From: Paenibacillus sp. FSL H7-0326
Lineage (GTDB): Bacteria > Bacillota > Bacilli > Paenibacillales > Paenibacillaceae
Direction of reading: 5' to 3'
Length of the DNA: 64,000 nucleotides
NCBI RefSeq assembly: GCF_001955535.1
Contig: NZ_MPVN01000002.1
Coordinates: forward strand, 434,001-498,000
Part shown: in pieces, positions 1 to 7,622 of the stretch
Layout of the letters: every line of letters starts with the position of its first letter
Numbering within the stretch: position 1 is the first letter of the stretch
Notes under the pieces: generated by a model
Told to the model about the DNA's origin: nothing
Seen by the model: the letters and a program-made list of their open reading frames with translations, nothing else
The model's database searches: none
Program-made: the position numbers and the translations under genes

Positions 1-90
1 GAAATGCCGCATGTACATGCCATGGCTGAACGGGCTATGCAAGGTGACATCGGTGCCTTGCTTGGTATGCTCTCCAAAGTATTGGCTTAG
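1..90 (+). CDS. C-terminal end of a phage protein (partial)
   Basis: An open frame runs in from the left edge and stops at TAG 88-90. Only 29 residues are visible, ending GALLGMLSKVLA, so the family cannot be named. It is followed by a copy of the two-hairpin intergenic element and lies on the same strand as the phage genes to its right, so it is probably another gene of the prophage. Confidence 0.55.
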   Translation, partial: EMPHVHAMAERAMQGDIGALLGMLSKVLA

Positions 91-93
91 AAA

Positions 94-149
94 CTGCTAA
101 GGCACCAAACCTTCGGGTTGGGTGTTCTGATGGAGTGCCTAAGAGCACT
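94..149 (+). repeat. two-hairpin intergenic element, copy 1
   Basis: CTGCT 94-98 is followed by hairpin P1 (103-111 with 116-124, TTCG tetraloop) and then by GGAGTGCC. Hairpin P2 pairs AGTGC 134-138 with GCACT 145-149 around the hexaloop CTAAGA. A ribosome binding site follows about 10 nt later. The same layout recurs several times to 10.5 kb; the function is unknown. Confidence 0.65.
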
Positions 150-163
150 ATCTAAACTAGGAG

Positions 164-547
164 TTGGTTATCATCGAACACGAAGTGATTCTATCCAAAA
201 TCAGATCCAAACGTGAGAACAGTCAGACCACCATGGCAGACATTAAGCGCATTGTTGCGGCTTATGAGTCAGGTGACTGGTCGGAAGTAATTGACAGCAA
301 GCTTTACAGAGAGCATAGCGGTGAATATTGTGAACTGCTTGAGTACATTAACATGCCTGAATGGTTGGTGGGTGTTGTAATGCCTACCTTTGTTGACCAA
401 CGGTACATACGAGATCGGGATTTGGAGATCGCCGCCCCCACCGCCGAGGATGCCAAGAGAAAGTGGTTCGAGCATATGAAAAACTGGATACGTGAAGACG
501 AGAAACATCTCGTTAAGGTAGTTCGGAAGGGAGAGGAACTGAAATGA
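164..547 (+). CDS. uncharacterised phage protein, start codon unclear
   Basis: About 127 residues, not recognised. The middle is acidic and aromatic and the C-terminus is basic (HLVKVVRKGEELK). The formal start TTG 164 touches the ribosome binding site GGAG 160-163, which is too close. ATC codons at 170 and 173 sit at normal spacing, and by comparison with the leader of the 2855 gene (GGAGTTGTTCACATG) the codon at 173 aligns with an ATG. The next normal start, GTG 185, has no ribosome binding site. The stop overlaps the next gene by ATGA, so the two are probably translationally coupled. Confidence 0.6.
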   Translation: MVIIEHEVILSKIRSKRENSQTTMADIKRIVAAYESGDWSEVIDSKLYREHSGEYCELLEYINMPEWLVGVVMPTFVDQRYIRDRDLEIAAPTAEDAKRKWFEHMKNWIREDEKHLVKVVRKGEELK

Positions 548-786
548 ACGACCTTCTCTCCCTTTTGATTGCTGAAGGGTTGAAGGCAACCATCAACCAT
601 ACCTTCGGTAACCTGATCGAGGTTGACCTTGAGGATGAGGTTATCCAAGTATGGCAGACCAACGCTCCACATGAGAAGCCTAAATATGAAATCACCGACA
701 CGAGGGACACAATCAAGATGGTGTGCCGCTCTGTTGATTCAGTACTGACCCATATGGTTCTATGGCTCGAAGCGGTTGTTAGTTAG
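544..786 (+). CDS. uncharacterised phage protein, 80 aa
   Basis: Starts in an ATGA overlap with the preceding gene. Small acidic protein (VEVDLEDEV near residues 28-36) of unknown family with no membrane segment. It ends inside the beginning of element copy 2. Reality is supported by coupling and coding-like composition only. Confidence 0.6.
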   Translation: MNDLLSLLIAEGLKATINHTFGNLIEVDLEDEVIQVWQTNAPHEKPKYEITDTRDTIKMVCRSVDSVLTHMVLWLEAVVS

Positions 787-842
787 ACACTGCTCCCCGC
801 CCATCGCTTTGGCGGTGGTCGGCATGGAGTGCCTAAGAGCAC
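785..842 (+). repeat. two-hairpin intergenic element, copy 2
   Basis: AGACACTGCTCCCC starts at 785. P1 pairs 797-807 with 812-822 (10 of 11 pairs, one mismatch at the fourth pair). P2 pairs GTGC 829-832 with GCAC 839-842 around CTAAGA. GGAGTG 826-831 can alternatively pair back to TGCTCC 791-796, which would compete with P2. Confidence 0.7.
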
Positions 843-883
843 CCAAAATAATAGCCCCTAGAGGGCAAGAGGAGAATATAAAC

Positions 884-1342
884 ATGGAAAACGTAAACGT
901 GAAATCGGTAGCAAACAACAAGGCGGTACTGGAAGTTGACCTGACTCAAGACCTGGGTGCAAGTGGTAGCGGTAAGAACCTGCTGATCGCCAAGACTGGT
1001 AGCAACATGCCAATCGCATCAGGTGTGAAGATCAACCTGAACGTATATAGAGCACTCCCTAAAGAGAATGAACCTGAAATCGACTTCAAGGGTGCCAAGG
1101 CTGAGATCGGATTCGCAGGTGGTGTTGCTAAGGTAGCAGGTAGCAAGCTTACCATCGAAGTTGACCTCACCTCTGACCTTGGTGAATCGGGTAGCGGCAA
1201 GAACATCCTGATCGCTAAAACAGGAAGCAACCTGCCACTGTTCAAGACGATAAAGATGAACCTGAACGTGTACAAACCAGTACCTAAGACACCTACTAAG
1301 GTACCTGTAACTGGGGAGCCTGAGCAATTGACATTGGTCTAA
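884..1342 (+). CDS. tandem two-repeat phage protein with SGSGKN loop
   Basis: 152 residues from ATG 884, which has a good ribosome binding site (AAGAGGAG 868-874); the longer frame upstream runs through element copy 2 and is not credible. The protein is two copies of one ~50-residue unit: EVDLTQDLGASGSGKNLLIA with NLNVYRALPK, then EVDLTSDLGESGSGKNILIA with NLNVYKPVPK. The loop resembles a P-loop but ends in Asn instead of Ser/Thr and has no following helix or Walker B, so it is probably not a nucleotide-binding site. Similar short single-unit proteins occur in phages and prokaryotes without known function (recall, not a search). Confidence 0.7.
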   Translation: MENVNVKSVANNKAVLEVDLTQDLGASGSGKNLLIAKTGSNMPIASGVKINLNVYRALPKENEPEIDFKGAKAEIGFAGGVAKVAGSKLTIEVDLTSDLGESGSGKNILIAKTGSNLPLFKTIKMNLNVYKPVPKTPTKVPVTGEPEQLTLV

Positions 1343-1346
1343 TAGA

Positions 1347-1403
1347 TGCTGATCGGGTACCTCAACCATGGTTGGGGTATCCCATTGAGCACCTATGAGT
1401 GCT
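1347..1403 (+). repeat. two-hairpin intergenic element, copy 3 (subtype B)
   Basis: TAGATGCTGAT precedes P1, a 13-bp helix (355-367 with 370-383, one bulged T). P2 pairs AGCAC 388-392 with GTGCT 399-403 around CTATGA. TGCT 1347-1350 can pair with AGCA 388-391, again excluding P2. The P2 strands are swapped relative to copies 1 and 2, so pairing is kept while sequence is exchanged. Confidence 0.7.
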
Positions 1404-1427
1404 ACTAATTCTTTGAGGTGACAGCAC

Positions 1428-2291
1428 ATGACAACGTACAAACGTGCATCAAACGACAAGGCTACTCTGAAGATTGAACACGACAATCACCCTTCTGACC
1501 CACGCCAAGAGATGGATGGTTGGGTAGGCGAGATGATTTGTTGGCACAACCGATACAACCTAGGTGATACACATGACTACTCGGAGCCGCGTGACTTCCT
1601 TGAGCACCTTGCCAAGGACTACTACAAGGGTGACGAGGACATGGATGACCTGACGATGGCTGAGCTGATGGGTATCATCGCTCCTCATGTTATCATCCTC
1701 CCCCTCTACTTGTACGATCACGGTGGTATCACAATGAGGACTAAATCATTTGGGGATCGTTGGGATAGTGGTCAGGTCGGTTGGATATACGCTACCAAAG
1801 ACAAGTTCCGTGAGGAGACTGGTTACAACGAAGATGAGCTGTTCAGCACTGATACCAAACGAGCTGTAAAGGTAGGCGACCAAGTGAAGGTCAAGGGTTA
1901 CGAGAATGATGGTCTTGACGGTTGGGTGGAGGTAGTTTCCTTCTCCCGAGGTATGGTTCAGGTAGACCGCGACCACCACATGATCGAAGGGTTCAAGCGT
2001 CCTGACAGTTGGGTGATCGTGAATGAGAAAAGCATCACTGAGGTCATGAGCAACAAGGCGGTGCAGATGCTTGAAGCTGAGGTTGAGATGTACGACCAGT
2101 ACCTAACTGGGAGTGTGTATGGGTTCATCCTTGAAATCAAAAATCCGTGCCACTGTGGTAACCCTGAGTGTACTCGACATGAGGTTGAGGTAGATAGCTG
2201 TTGGGGTTTCTACGGGGACGACTTTATCAAGAATGGTATAGCTGAGCACATCGCCCCTGAGTATAGAGAATTACTAGAAGCATTGAGCTGA
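1428..2291 (+). CDS. conserved phage protein with DxWDSGQVGWIY motif
   Basis: 287 residues from ATG 1428 with ribosome binding site GAGGTGA. The centre has the signature YDHGGITM followed by WDSGQVGWIYATK, and the C-terminal third has YDQYLTGSVYGF and DSCWGFYGDD. Together these mark a family widespread in phages of Gram-positive bacteria with no assigned function. A four-cysteine cluster (CHCGNPEC, residues ~235-242) interrupts the C-terminal region and may bind a metal. Residues ~146-170 look like a small beta-barrel (GDQVKVKGYENDGLDGWVEV). Confidence 0.75.
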   Translation: MTTYKRASNDKATLKIEHDNHPSDPRQEMDGWVGEMICWHNRYNLGDTHDYSEPRDFLEHLAKDYYKGDEDMDDLTMAELMGIIAPHVIILPLYLYDHGGITMRTKSFGDRWDSGQVGWIYATKDKFREETGYNEDELFSTDTKRAVKVGDQVKVKGYENDGLDGWVEVVSFSRGMVQVDRDHHMIEGFKRPDSWVIVNEKSITEVMSNKAVQMLEAEVEMYDQYLTGSVYGFILEIKNPCHCGNPECTRHEVEVDSCWGFYGDDFIKNGIAEHIAPEYRELLEALS

Positions 2292-2358
2292 GACAGAGCC
2301 TAGGTAAGCCAAGTTGAGACGAGCTGAGGAGACTAGATAAACAGATGAGCTGAGGAGA
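2284..2358 (+). repeat. GAGCTGAGGAGA direct repeats in a leader
   Basis: The 12-mer GAGCTGAGGAGA occurs at 2321-2332 and 2347-2358, 26 nt apart, with a shorter relative GAGCTGAGA at 2285-2293. Each full copy contains a ribosome-binding-site core (GGAGA), but only the second is near the start codon at 2366. Confidence 0.6.
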
Positions 2359-2365
2359 GATAGAG

Positions 2366-2563
2366 ATGAGAAAGTTAGGGATGCGAGTGAGATTTAACCT
2401 GGGTGAGCGTGTACGTATAGAACTGGGTGACCACACAGGCATGACTGGTGAGGTCGCCACCGCCCCCGAGGGTACTACATACAACTGGAAGAAGGAAGTA
2501 TTCGTTCAGTTGGATGACGGTGACATCATACGAAAATACAAAAACGAGGTGTGCAAACTATGA
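2366..2563 (+). CDS. small beta-barrel (KOW/SH3-like) phage protein
   Basis: 65 residues. The pattern FNLGERVRIELGDHTGMTGEV, then VFVQLDDGD, resembles KOW/SH3-like barrels that bind RNA or protein; this is inferred from the glycine/valine pattern only. The ribosome binding site (GAGGAGAGA) is in the second copy of the leader repeat. The stop overlaps the next start by ATGA. Confidence 0.65.
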   Translation: MRKLGMRVRFNLGERVRIELGDHTGMTGEVATAPEGTTYNWKKEVFVQLDDGDIIRKYKNEVCKL

Positions 2564-2745
2564 ATCTTGAGAACTGTCCCGATTGCAAAGGAACTGGTGA
2601 GTATGTAGCCAAGAACGGTGACTCGTGGACATGTGAGTTTTGCTATGGTGAAAAGTTAGTCCCTGCTGAAGTAGCAGAGGAACAAAAGCAGAAGTGGCAA
2701 GGGTACAAGTCCATGATGGAAGGTTACGTTGACGTAGAGGATTGA
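2560..2745 (+). CDS. small zinc-ribbon phage protein
   Basis: 61 residues from ATG 2560, in an ATGA overlap with the gene before. CPDCKGTGEY near the N-terminus and CEFCYGEK about 20 residues later form a DnaJ-type CxxCxGxG-like zinc site. The C-terminus is a charged helix. It may bind nucleic acid or an RNA/protein partner; role unknown. The next element copy follows the stop. Confidence 0.65.
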   Translation: MNLENCPDCKGTGEYVAKNGDSWTCEFCYGEKLVPAEVAEEQKQKWQGYKSMMEGYVDVED

Positions 2746-2750
2746 ACAAT

Positions 2751-2821
2751 AGACACTGCTCCCCACCCATCACCCATGTGGTGGTGGTTGGTATGGAGTG
2801 CCTATGAGTGCCACTGAGCAC
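2751..2821 (+). repeat. two-hairpin intergenic element, copy 4
   Basis: AGACACTGCTCCCC is identical to copy 2. P1 pairs 763-774 with 780-791 in 27xx (11 of 12 pairs, mismatch again at the fourth pair). P2 pairs GTGC 2808-2811 with GCAC 2818-2821 around CACTGA. A second GAGTGCCTATGAGTGCC lies between, as if part of the element had duplicated. Confidence 0.7.
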
Positions 2822-2854
2822 ATGCACTAACCGACAATATGAGGAGTTGTTCAC

Positions 2855-3730
2855 ATGAACACAAAGAAAACAGCTAACTTTGAACCTGCAATCACCTTGT
2901 CGAAAGATACCTTCACCCATGAGGGTGTCCAGTACCATACTGAAAGCCGTAGAGCTAAGCGCGGCGAGATGATCCTCACGACTAAGACCATCGGACACTA
3001 TAAGAAAGGTCAGGTGTACGAAGTATCCGACTACACTGGCAAGGAAGCGTGGTGCAAGAACGATGAAGGATTCCCTATCCCAATCCGTCACGCTGAGTAT
3101 GTGGTGCTTGTGCCTATGGTTGAAGCACAACCCCTCCCCACCACCGTGTACTCCCCTTCCATGCTGAATCAGCTTGAAGCAAGTGGGACACCGATCTTCA
3201 ACGAGTACCACCATACGGTGCTTGACTTCAGTGAGGTGGATCGTGGGCACACACTGGTCATGAAGCTTCCCGCAGGTGACCACATCACGGTATGCGGCAT
3301 GATCATGAGCGATAAGGTCAACGCCATCGTTGACATTGAGTACCACGGTGACAACGGTCAGCAGATGATCGGGTTCACTGGTAATGAGACACCTCAGGTA
3401 CGGGACAGCCGAAGCAAGCACAAGCTATACAGCTTGGACATCCGACCTGACCATAAGGATAAGCCATACGGCGATACCCTGACATTAGCGTTCCGCAGGG
3501 TTGATGAGGTCATCATCGACATCTCCATGAACGTAGGTTCTTGGATGTCTAAGAACACTGACAGCCTACCTGATGGATACGACTCCCGTGTTCTCAACCG
3601 AGCCATCCATGAATGGGCGGTAGAGTTTGAGAAAGAGTTTGGTAGAGAAGCACGGGACGACTACTACGACAGGGTTGACATCTTCTCTGAGAAGAAGATC
3701 AGCCAATGGGCACAGGAATACACCGAATAA
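2855..3730 (+). CDS. uncharacterised phage protein, 291 aa
   Basis: Starts at ATG 2855 behind GAGGAG. Residues ~22-85 look like a small barrel domain (THEGVQYHTESRRAKRGEM, then HYKKGQVYEVSDYTGKEAW). The C-terminal half has alternating beta strands and an acidic amphipathic tail (residues ~245-291). No enzyme motif is visible. A similar THEGVQY-like opening appears in the gene at 16575 (YHKGIQYQAEDVYRS), so these two phage proteins may share an N-terminal module. Confidence 0.65.
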   Translation: MNTKKTANFEPAITLSKDTFTHEGVQYHTESRRAKRGEMILTTKTIGHYKKGQVYEVSDYTGKEAWCKNDEGFPIPIRHAEYVVLVPMVEAQPLPTTVYSPSMLNQLEASGTPIFNEYHHTVLDFSEVDRGHTLVMKLPAGDHITVCGMIMSDKVNAIVDIEYHGDNGQQMIGFTGNETPQVRDSRSKHKLYSLDIRPDHKDKPYGDTLTLAFRRVDEVIIDISMNVGSWMSKNTDSLPDGYDSRVLNRAIHEWAVEFEKEFGREARDDYYDRVDIFSEKKISQWAQEYTE

Positions 3731-3743
3731 TCGGACACCGTTA

Positions 3744-3805
3744 CCATACCTCACCCCGCCGTGGGGTATGGGATAGGGTGCCTGATTGCCTTTGAGCAAC
3801 GCACC
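3744..3805 (+). repeat. two-hairpin intergenic element, copy 5
   Basis: P1 pairs CCATACC 3744-3750 with GGTATGG 3765-3771, with CAC/GTG stacked inside. P2 pairs TTGC 3786-3789 with GCAA 3796-3799 around CTTTGA and is extended by GGTGC 3777-3781 with GCACC 3801-3805. The inner stem sequence differs from all other copies while the loop pattern C-N3-GA is kept. Confidence 0.6.
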
Positions 3806-3826
3806 ACTAAATTACGAGGTGATAGC

Positions 3827-4756
3827 ATGAGTGAAAGAGTAGTGTTACAGAGCAGAATCAACGTGGGTACATACGAAGGCAAGCGGTTATCGGTGGAAGC
3901 AGTCATCAAGCTGAAGACTTCCTCCCGTGAGACCACGACTCATAAGCACATCAAAGAGTACTACACGCTGTCCATCACGGGTAGCTACAACGGCGGTGGC
4001 GGTCAGTGCATTGATGCCCTGAAGAAGTTGGATTCGGTAGAAATACCTGAACAGGACTTGAAAGACCTAATCGAGATTTGGGAACGGTACCACCTGAACG
4101 ATCTGACAGCCCGATGTGAACATCATACACCAATCCCCGTCAGACATGACGACCCTGAGTACGATCACTACGTATGGTTGAGTGGTAAGCAGTGCCCTAA
4201 CGGGTACAGGTACGGATCATCTTGGTTGATCACTGAGCTTCCACAAGAGGTTATCGACCGAGTGGAAGAAATCTTCACATCCCAACCAAAAGCCCCGTCG
4301 ATCACCGAGGAATGGGAGTTGACCATGAACGGTAACCGTGGTGAGCTGACTGTTGGCGACATCCAAGTGACCGTGGATTATGTAGGTAAGACCAACCCTA
4401 TCAAGGTATGGGGCGCATCTCACAAGGACATTGACTACAAGACGATTTACCAGTACCTCGTGACCTGCATCCACAAAGGGACGCACAAGACTATGAGCTT
4501 TGACTTCTTCGACAGCATCGACAACTCCAAGAAGCCGCCGTTCGCTCCTAGCCTGGGCTATTCGGTTATGTGCTGTATCCGCAGTGATTCATTCACAACG
4601 TCAGCCAACTATCCTACCCTTGAGAGCTTCTGCTCCGAATTTGGGTACGATGCTGATAGCCGCAAAGCCGAGAAAACTTACACGGCTTGCATTGAGCAAG
4701 GTGACAAAATAAGCAAGGTATTCGATGCAGAACTGATCGAAACCCTCCCGCAGTAA
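3827..4756 (+). CDS. uncharacterised phage protein, 309 aa
   Basis: ATG 3827 is preceded by ACGAGGTGATAGC; the longer upstream frame crosses element copy 5. No recognised domain. A Gly-rich turn (YNGGGGQCIDAL, residues ~46-57) precedes an alpha-helical segment, and two cysteines lie in a CCIRSDSF stretch near residue 252. The next gene starts 18 nt downstream with its own ribosome binding site. Confidence 0.65.
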   Translation: MSERVVLQSRINVGTYEGKRLSVEAVIKLKTSSRETTTHKHIKEYYTLSITGSYNGGGGQCIDALKKLDSVEIPEQDLKDLIEIWERYHLNDLTARCEHHTPIPVRHDDPEYDHYVWLSGKQCPNGYRYGSSWLITELPQEVIDRVEEIFTSQPKAPSITEEWELTMNGNRGELTVGDIQVTVDYVGKTNPIKVWGASHKDIDYKTIYQYLVTCIHKGTHKTMSFDFFDSIDNSKKPPFAPSLGYSVMCCIRSDSFTTSANYPTLESFCSEFGYDADSRKAEKTYTACIEQGDKISKVFDAELIETLPQ

Positions 4757-4773
4757 AGGGAGGATTGACCGAT

Positions 4774-5499
4774 ATGGATTCAGCAGCCTATGATAAAGTT
4801 GTGATCGAAGGTCGGTACGCTGACGAGTTATGTCAGCGTTTCGACATGATGGATAATGCCACTGGAAGCATGTTAGCACTGATGGGGTTTGTAAGTGACT
4901 TCAGGTTCCCCTTGATGAGGGGCATCCTACTTCTTGAGTACGGCGGTACAGGTGATGTGGTCATCACATTCAACCTTGACGATGACCGAACAGGTAGCGG
5001 TCATTACAAGATGAATAGCGGGATTGAATGGAGAGTTCAGGGTACCAAGATAACCCTCCTCTCCGATCCCCCTAACCCCGCTGATCGGAAGAAGGTTACT
5101 GAGATCGCTCAGTACTTCACCAACGTGTTCAAGGCAGTCATGCAACGTATGACAAGACGTAAGGATGAAGTTGTGAAGGAGGAACGCCGCATACCCAAGG
5201 TCAAGAAGGGTAAGGTCAAGCACGGTAAGAAACAGAAGAACCGAACGGTATACGTTAGGCAGACCGTCTACAAGGTATCCTCCCCTACCCCATCCCCTAC
5301 TATAGAAGAAGGAGAACGTGAGAAGCGTGACTATGAGCGGCAAACGTTCAGATGGACAAGGGCAGGACATCACCGCCGACTACGCAACGGCGAGGTTAGA
5401 TGGTTCCCTGAGAAGGAGATTGTTCTTGATCCTAACGCAGTGAAGGAAAGTAAGACCTACAAAATACAGAAAGGTGAAGGTGAACAGAATGACGGTTAA
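4774..5499 (+). CDS. uncharacterised phage protein with basic C-terminal module
   Basis: 241 residues from ATG 4774 (GGGAGG 758-763; the TTG at 4765 is too close). An N-terminal alpha/beta part (~1-115) is followed by a lysine/arginine-rich linker (~125-160) and a C-terminal segment, FRWTRAGHHRRLRNGEVRWF, with the aromatic/basic pattern of a short module seen at the ends of many phage and plasmid proteins. It is probably nucleic-acid binding. Overlaps the next gene by 11 nt. Confidence 0.65.
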   Translation: MDSAAYDKVVIEGRYADELCQRFDMMDNATGSMLALMGFVSDFRFPLMRGILLLEYGGTGDVVITFNLDDDRTGSGHYKMNSGIEWRVQGTKITLLSDPPNPADRKKVTEIAQYFTNVFKAVMQRMTRRKDEVVKEERRIPKVKKGKVKHGKKQKNRTVYVRQTVYKVSSPTPSPTIEEGEREKRDYERQTFRWTRAGHHRRLRNGEVRWFPEKEIVLDPNAVKESKTYKIQKGEGEQNDG

Positions 5500-5944
5500 A
5501 CGTAACGAACTGGCAGAAAAGTATGAGAAGGTTGAGGGTACCATCATGGTACCTATCAAGTACACCCTGGATGACTTGGAAGGTCTCCTTATTAGTGCAT
5601 GGGAAGGTGGAAGTACATATTGGGTCGGCAAGGTTGAGGTGAATCACCCTAAAGTAGCTAAGCAGGTTGCTTATGACGCTGACTGGGCTACCTCTGAGTG
5701 GGCTTTCAACGCACTTGTTGAGGGTGGTAGCATCTATGTCGAAGACAACGAGGGTGGAGAATACAAGGGCACCATCACCTTGGAAAGCTTTAAGAAAGGC
5801 TTTGAGAAGTTCGTCGCTCACCGTGCTAACCAAAGCGCACTGAACTTTATCTACAACGGCAGTATTGACGGTGGTCAACTCGATGCAGGTGATGCTGATG
5901 GAGTATTCCAGTACGCGGCATTCGGAGAGTGGGTGTTCGGATGA
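5489..5944 (+). CDS. conserved phage protein, EGGSxYW family
   Basis: 151 residues. ATG 5489 follows AAGGTGAAGGTGAAC; an upstream in-frame start at 5474 is less well placed. The signature motifs LLISAWEGGSTYW near residue 35 and DADGVFQYAAFGEWVFG at the C-terminus define a family found in many unrelated phages, with no known function. The stop overlaps the next start by ATGA. Confidence 0.75.
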   Translation: MTVKRNELAEKYEKVEGTIMVPIKYTLDDLEGLLISAWEGGSTYWVGKVEVNHPKVAKQVAYDADWATSEWAFNALVEGGSIYVEDNEGGEYKGTITLESFKKGFEKFVAHRANQSALNFIYNGSIDGGQLDAGDADGVFQYAAFGEWVFG

Positions 5945-6150
5945 TTAAAGGTATTCACCTGGGTAAGAATGTTGGGCTAGAGGGTATTAAAGAGGTCTAC
6001 CATGTAGAGGTCGCTGTCACTGATAACGGGACGGTTAACTTCTTCCTGTTCAAGGACGGTCATCCCCTCTCCCCCGCCGAGATGTCCCCTGAGGAAAAAG
6101 AGTTCTTGAAGGGTGAACTGAAGTCTGTCGTAGACGATATGCTTAACTAA
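5941..6150 (+). CDS. small phage protein, 69 aa
   Basis: Begins in an ATGA overlap at 5941. A short beta-rich N-terminal half (VYHVEVAVTDNGTVNFFLF) is followed by an acidic helix (SPEEKEFLKGELKSVVDDML). Unknown family. It ends just before element copy 6. Confidence 0.6.
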   Translation: MIKGIHLGKNVGLEGIKEVYHVEVAVTDNGTVNFFLFKDGHPLSPAEMSPEEKEFLKGELKSVVDDMLN

Positions 6151-6155
6151 ATAGA

Positions 6156-6221
6156 TGCTGATAGAGAGACCCATCCTAGCATACCTGGATGGGTCTTTCG
6201 CTTGAGCACCTATAGAGTGCT
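6156..6221 (+). repeat. two-hairpin intergenic element, copy 6 (subtype B)
   Basis: Shares ATAGATGCTGAT with copy 3. P1 is a perfect 10-bp helix (AGACCCATCC 6167-6176 with GGATGGGTCT 6187-6196) followed by TTTCGCTT, so it could also act as a weak terminator. P2 pairs AGCAC 6205-6209 with GTGCT 6217-6221 around the 7-nt loop CTATAGA. Confidence 0.7.
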
Positions 6222-6273
6222 ACTTAACATACCCTCCCCTATACCGTATAGAGAGGGTAAAGGAGATGACTTT

Positions 6274-7299
6274 ATGCAACACACAAAAGAAAGCATCAAG
6301 GAAATGATTATTGGAACTGGTATTCTTCAGGTTACCACCCGTGACGGTGAGGATTTTGCCATCGTGGACGGTTACCCTGATATTGACCGCTGTTTGTATA
6401 TGATCGCTGAAGCACTGGCACCTGAATCCATTCAGGAATACCGTGACTTCCACGACCCAATCAACAATCACCAACTGATCCAAGGTGACCGACTGGTGAC
6501 ATACGGTAGCCTAGCCTATGCAGGGTGCGCTGTACCTGAGGTTCTTGAGGTAGCCCTTGAGAAGGCAGGGATTGAGGACATATGGTTCGAGAATATCGTT
6601 ATGGAATACGGGTTCTCAGATCAGTATTGCCTATGTGGGGGTTGTAGTAAACCCATCTGCCACTTCCCTTCTTCAGGCTCCCCCGACACCCACTACCACA
6701 ACAACGGCGAGGTGGTGTGCGTCGATTGCTTCAAGAGTAACGGTCTGAAGGATGAGTACCTAGAAACCTGCATCAACAACCCTCGGAACGCAGTACAGTT
6801 CGGTCTTGTATCCTTTGATGAGCTGTACGCCGAGGGCTTTGAGAAGCATCACCAATCGCCCTACCACAATGGTCTCCATAAGGGTATGAATGACGTACCT
6901 GAGGAGGTACTGAAGAAACTGAACGAAGAAGGTTTCGATGAGGTGCTGTTCACCTTGGACGAGAACACCTCATTCCACATGACCTTTAGTGCCTGGGTAC
7001 GCCGAAAGGAAAGCATCGAAGGAAAGGCAGTGATCAGTCCAGAGCTTAGGGATGAGATTATAGAAACAGCAAGTAGAGAACTAATCCTCTACGATGTTTA
7101 TGAGGGCGTTTTAAACGACAGCTTTATTCTGTATGGTGCTAAAAAGATTGCAATCGAAGGTATAAACCCCACTGAGTATATTGTACTGCACAATAAGTAC
7201 GTCAATGTATGGACAAGCGAAACAGAATTAATTGCAACGAACGATATTCAAATCGTTAACAGCTATAAAGAGCTGTTCGGAGAGGGTGAGGAACAATGA
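6274..7299 (+). CDS. phage protein with zinc-finger core and AT-rich tail
   Basis: 341 residues from ATG 6274 (AAAGGAGATGA); the upstream frame crosses element copy 6. Residues ~120-165 hold CLCGGCSKPI and, after a HYHNNGE turn, VVCVDCF, a four-cysteine zinc site typical of a phage family that continues with YLEELxxNP- and HxGxHKG-like segments; these are visible as YLETCINNP and YHNGLHKGMND. From about 7014 the DNA is more AT-rich and the protein changes to a different alpha/beta segment of ~90 residues, suggesting an added domain. Ends in an ATGA overlap. Confidence 0.7.
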   Translation: MQHTKESIKEMIIGTGILQVTTRDGEDFAIVDGYPDIDRCLYMIAEALAPESIQEYRDFHDPINNHQLIQGDRLVTYGSLAYAGCAVPEVLEVALEKAGIEDIWFENIVMEYGFSDQYCLCGGCSKPICHFPSSGSPDTHYHNNGEVVCVDCFKSNGLKDEYLETCINNPRNAVQFGLVSFDELYAEGFEKHHQSPYHNGLHKGMNDVPEEVLKKLNEEGFDEVLFTLDENTSFHMTFSAWVRRKESIEGKAVISPELRDEIIETASRELILYDVYEGVLNDSFILYGAKKIAIEGINPTEYIVLHNKYVNVWTSETELIATNDIQIVNSYKELFGEGEEQ

Positions 7300-7622
7300 T
7301 CGGACGGTTTGAACGGGTCGTAGTTATCTTTGGTGGTAGGGACGAGAACTTCAGAACCTTTGAAGGTGGTAAGTTTGAAGCACGTACCTATGAGGAGATG
7401 GAGGAGATCGAGCGTAAGTTTGATGCACTCGACCACCGCTCCACCTACTGGCAGATGTTTAAGGACAAGTACGTTAAGTGCTCATGCGGTGAGGAAGTAC
7501 CTTGTGGTCGCTTCACCAACACATGCGAATGTGGTAGAGACTACGGCTTCGACGGTAGCCTGTTGGCTGATCGCTCCCAATGGGGCGAGGAAACTGGCGA
7601 ACACTGGACGGAGGGTTACTGA
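7296..7622 (+). CDS. conserved phage zinc-ribbon protein
   Basis: 108 residues, ATGA-coupled to the gene before. The C-terminal half, KCSCGEEVPC then FTNTCECGRDYGFDGSLLA and QWGEETGEHW, is a zinc ribbon characteristic of a family common in phages of Gram-positive bacteria. Function unknown. The family signature makes this one of the safer small-gene calls. Stop and next start share one base. Confidence 0.8.
   Translation: MIGRFERVVVIFGGRDENFRTFEGGKFEARTYEEMEEIERKFDALDHRSTYWQMFKDKYVKCSCGEEVPCGRFTNTCECGRDYGFDGSLLADRSQWGEETGEHWTEGY

Noticed and set aside
776-883. Longer start for the 884 gene and similar long frames through other repeat elements
   Set aside because: They read through structured intergenic elements and ignore clear ribosome binding sites at the later ATG codons.
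932-1000. P-loop ATPase in the repeat protein (GASGSGKN)
   Set aside because: Asn replaces Ser/Thr, the motif occurs twice in a small beta-rich repeat, and no Walker B is visible.
1386-1405. tRNA or anticodon-arm remnant in P2
   Set aside because: Stem of 4-5 bp resembles one arm only; no acceptor, D or T arm is present.
6167-6200. P1 of copy 6 as an ordinary terminator
   Set aside because: T-run is interrupted and the other copies have none, so termination cannot be the common role, although this copy might terminate weakly.
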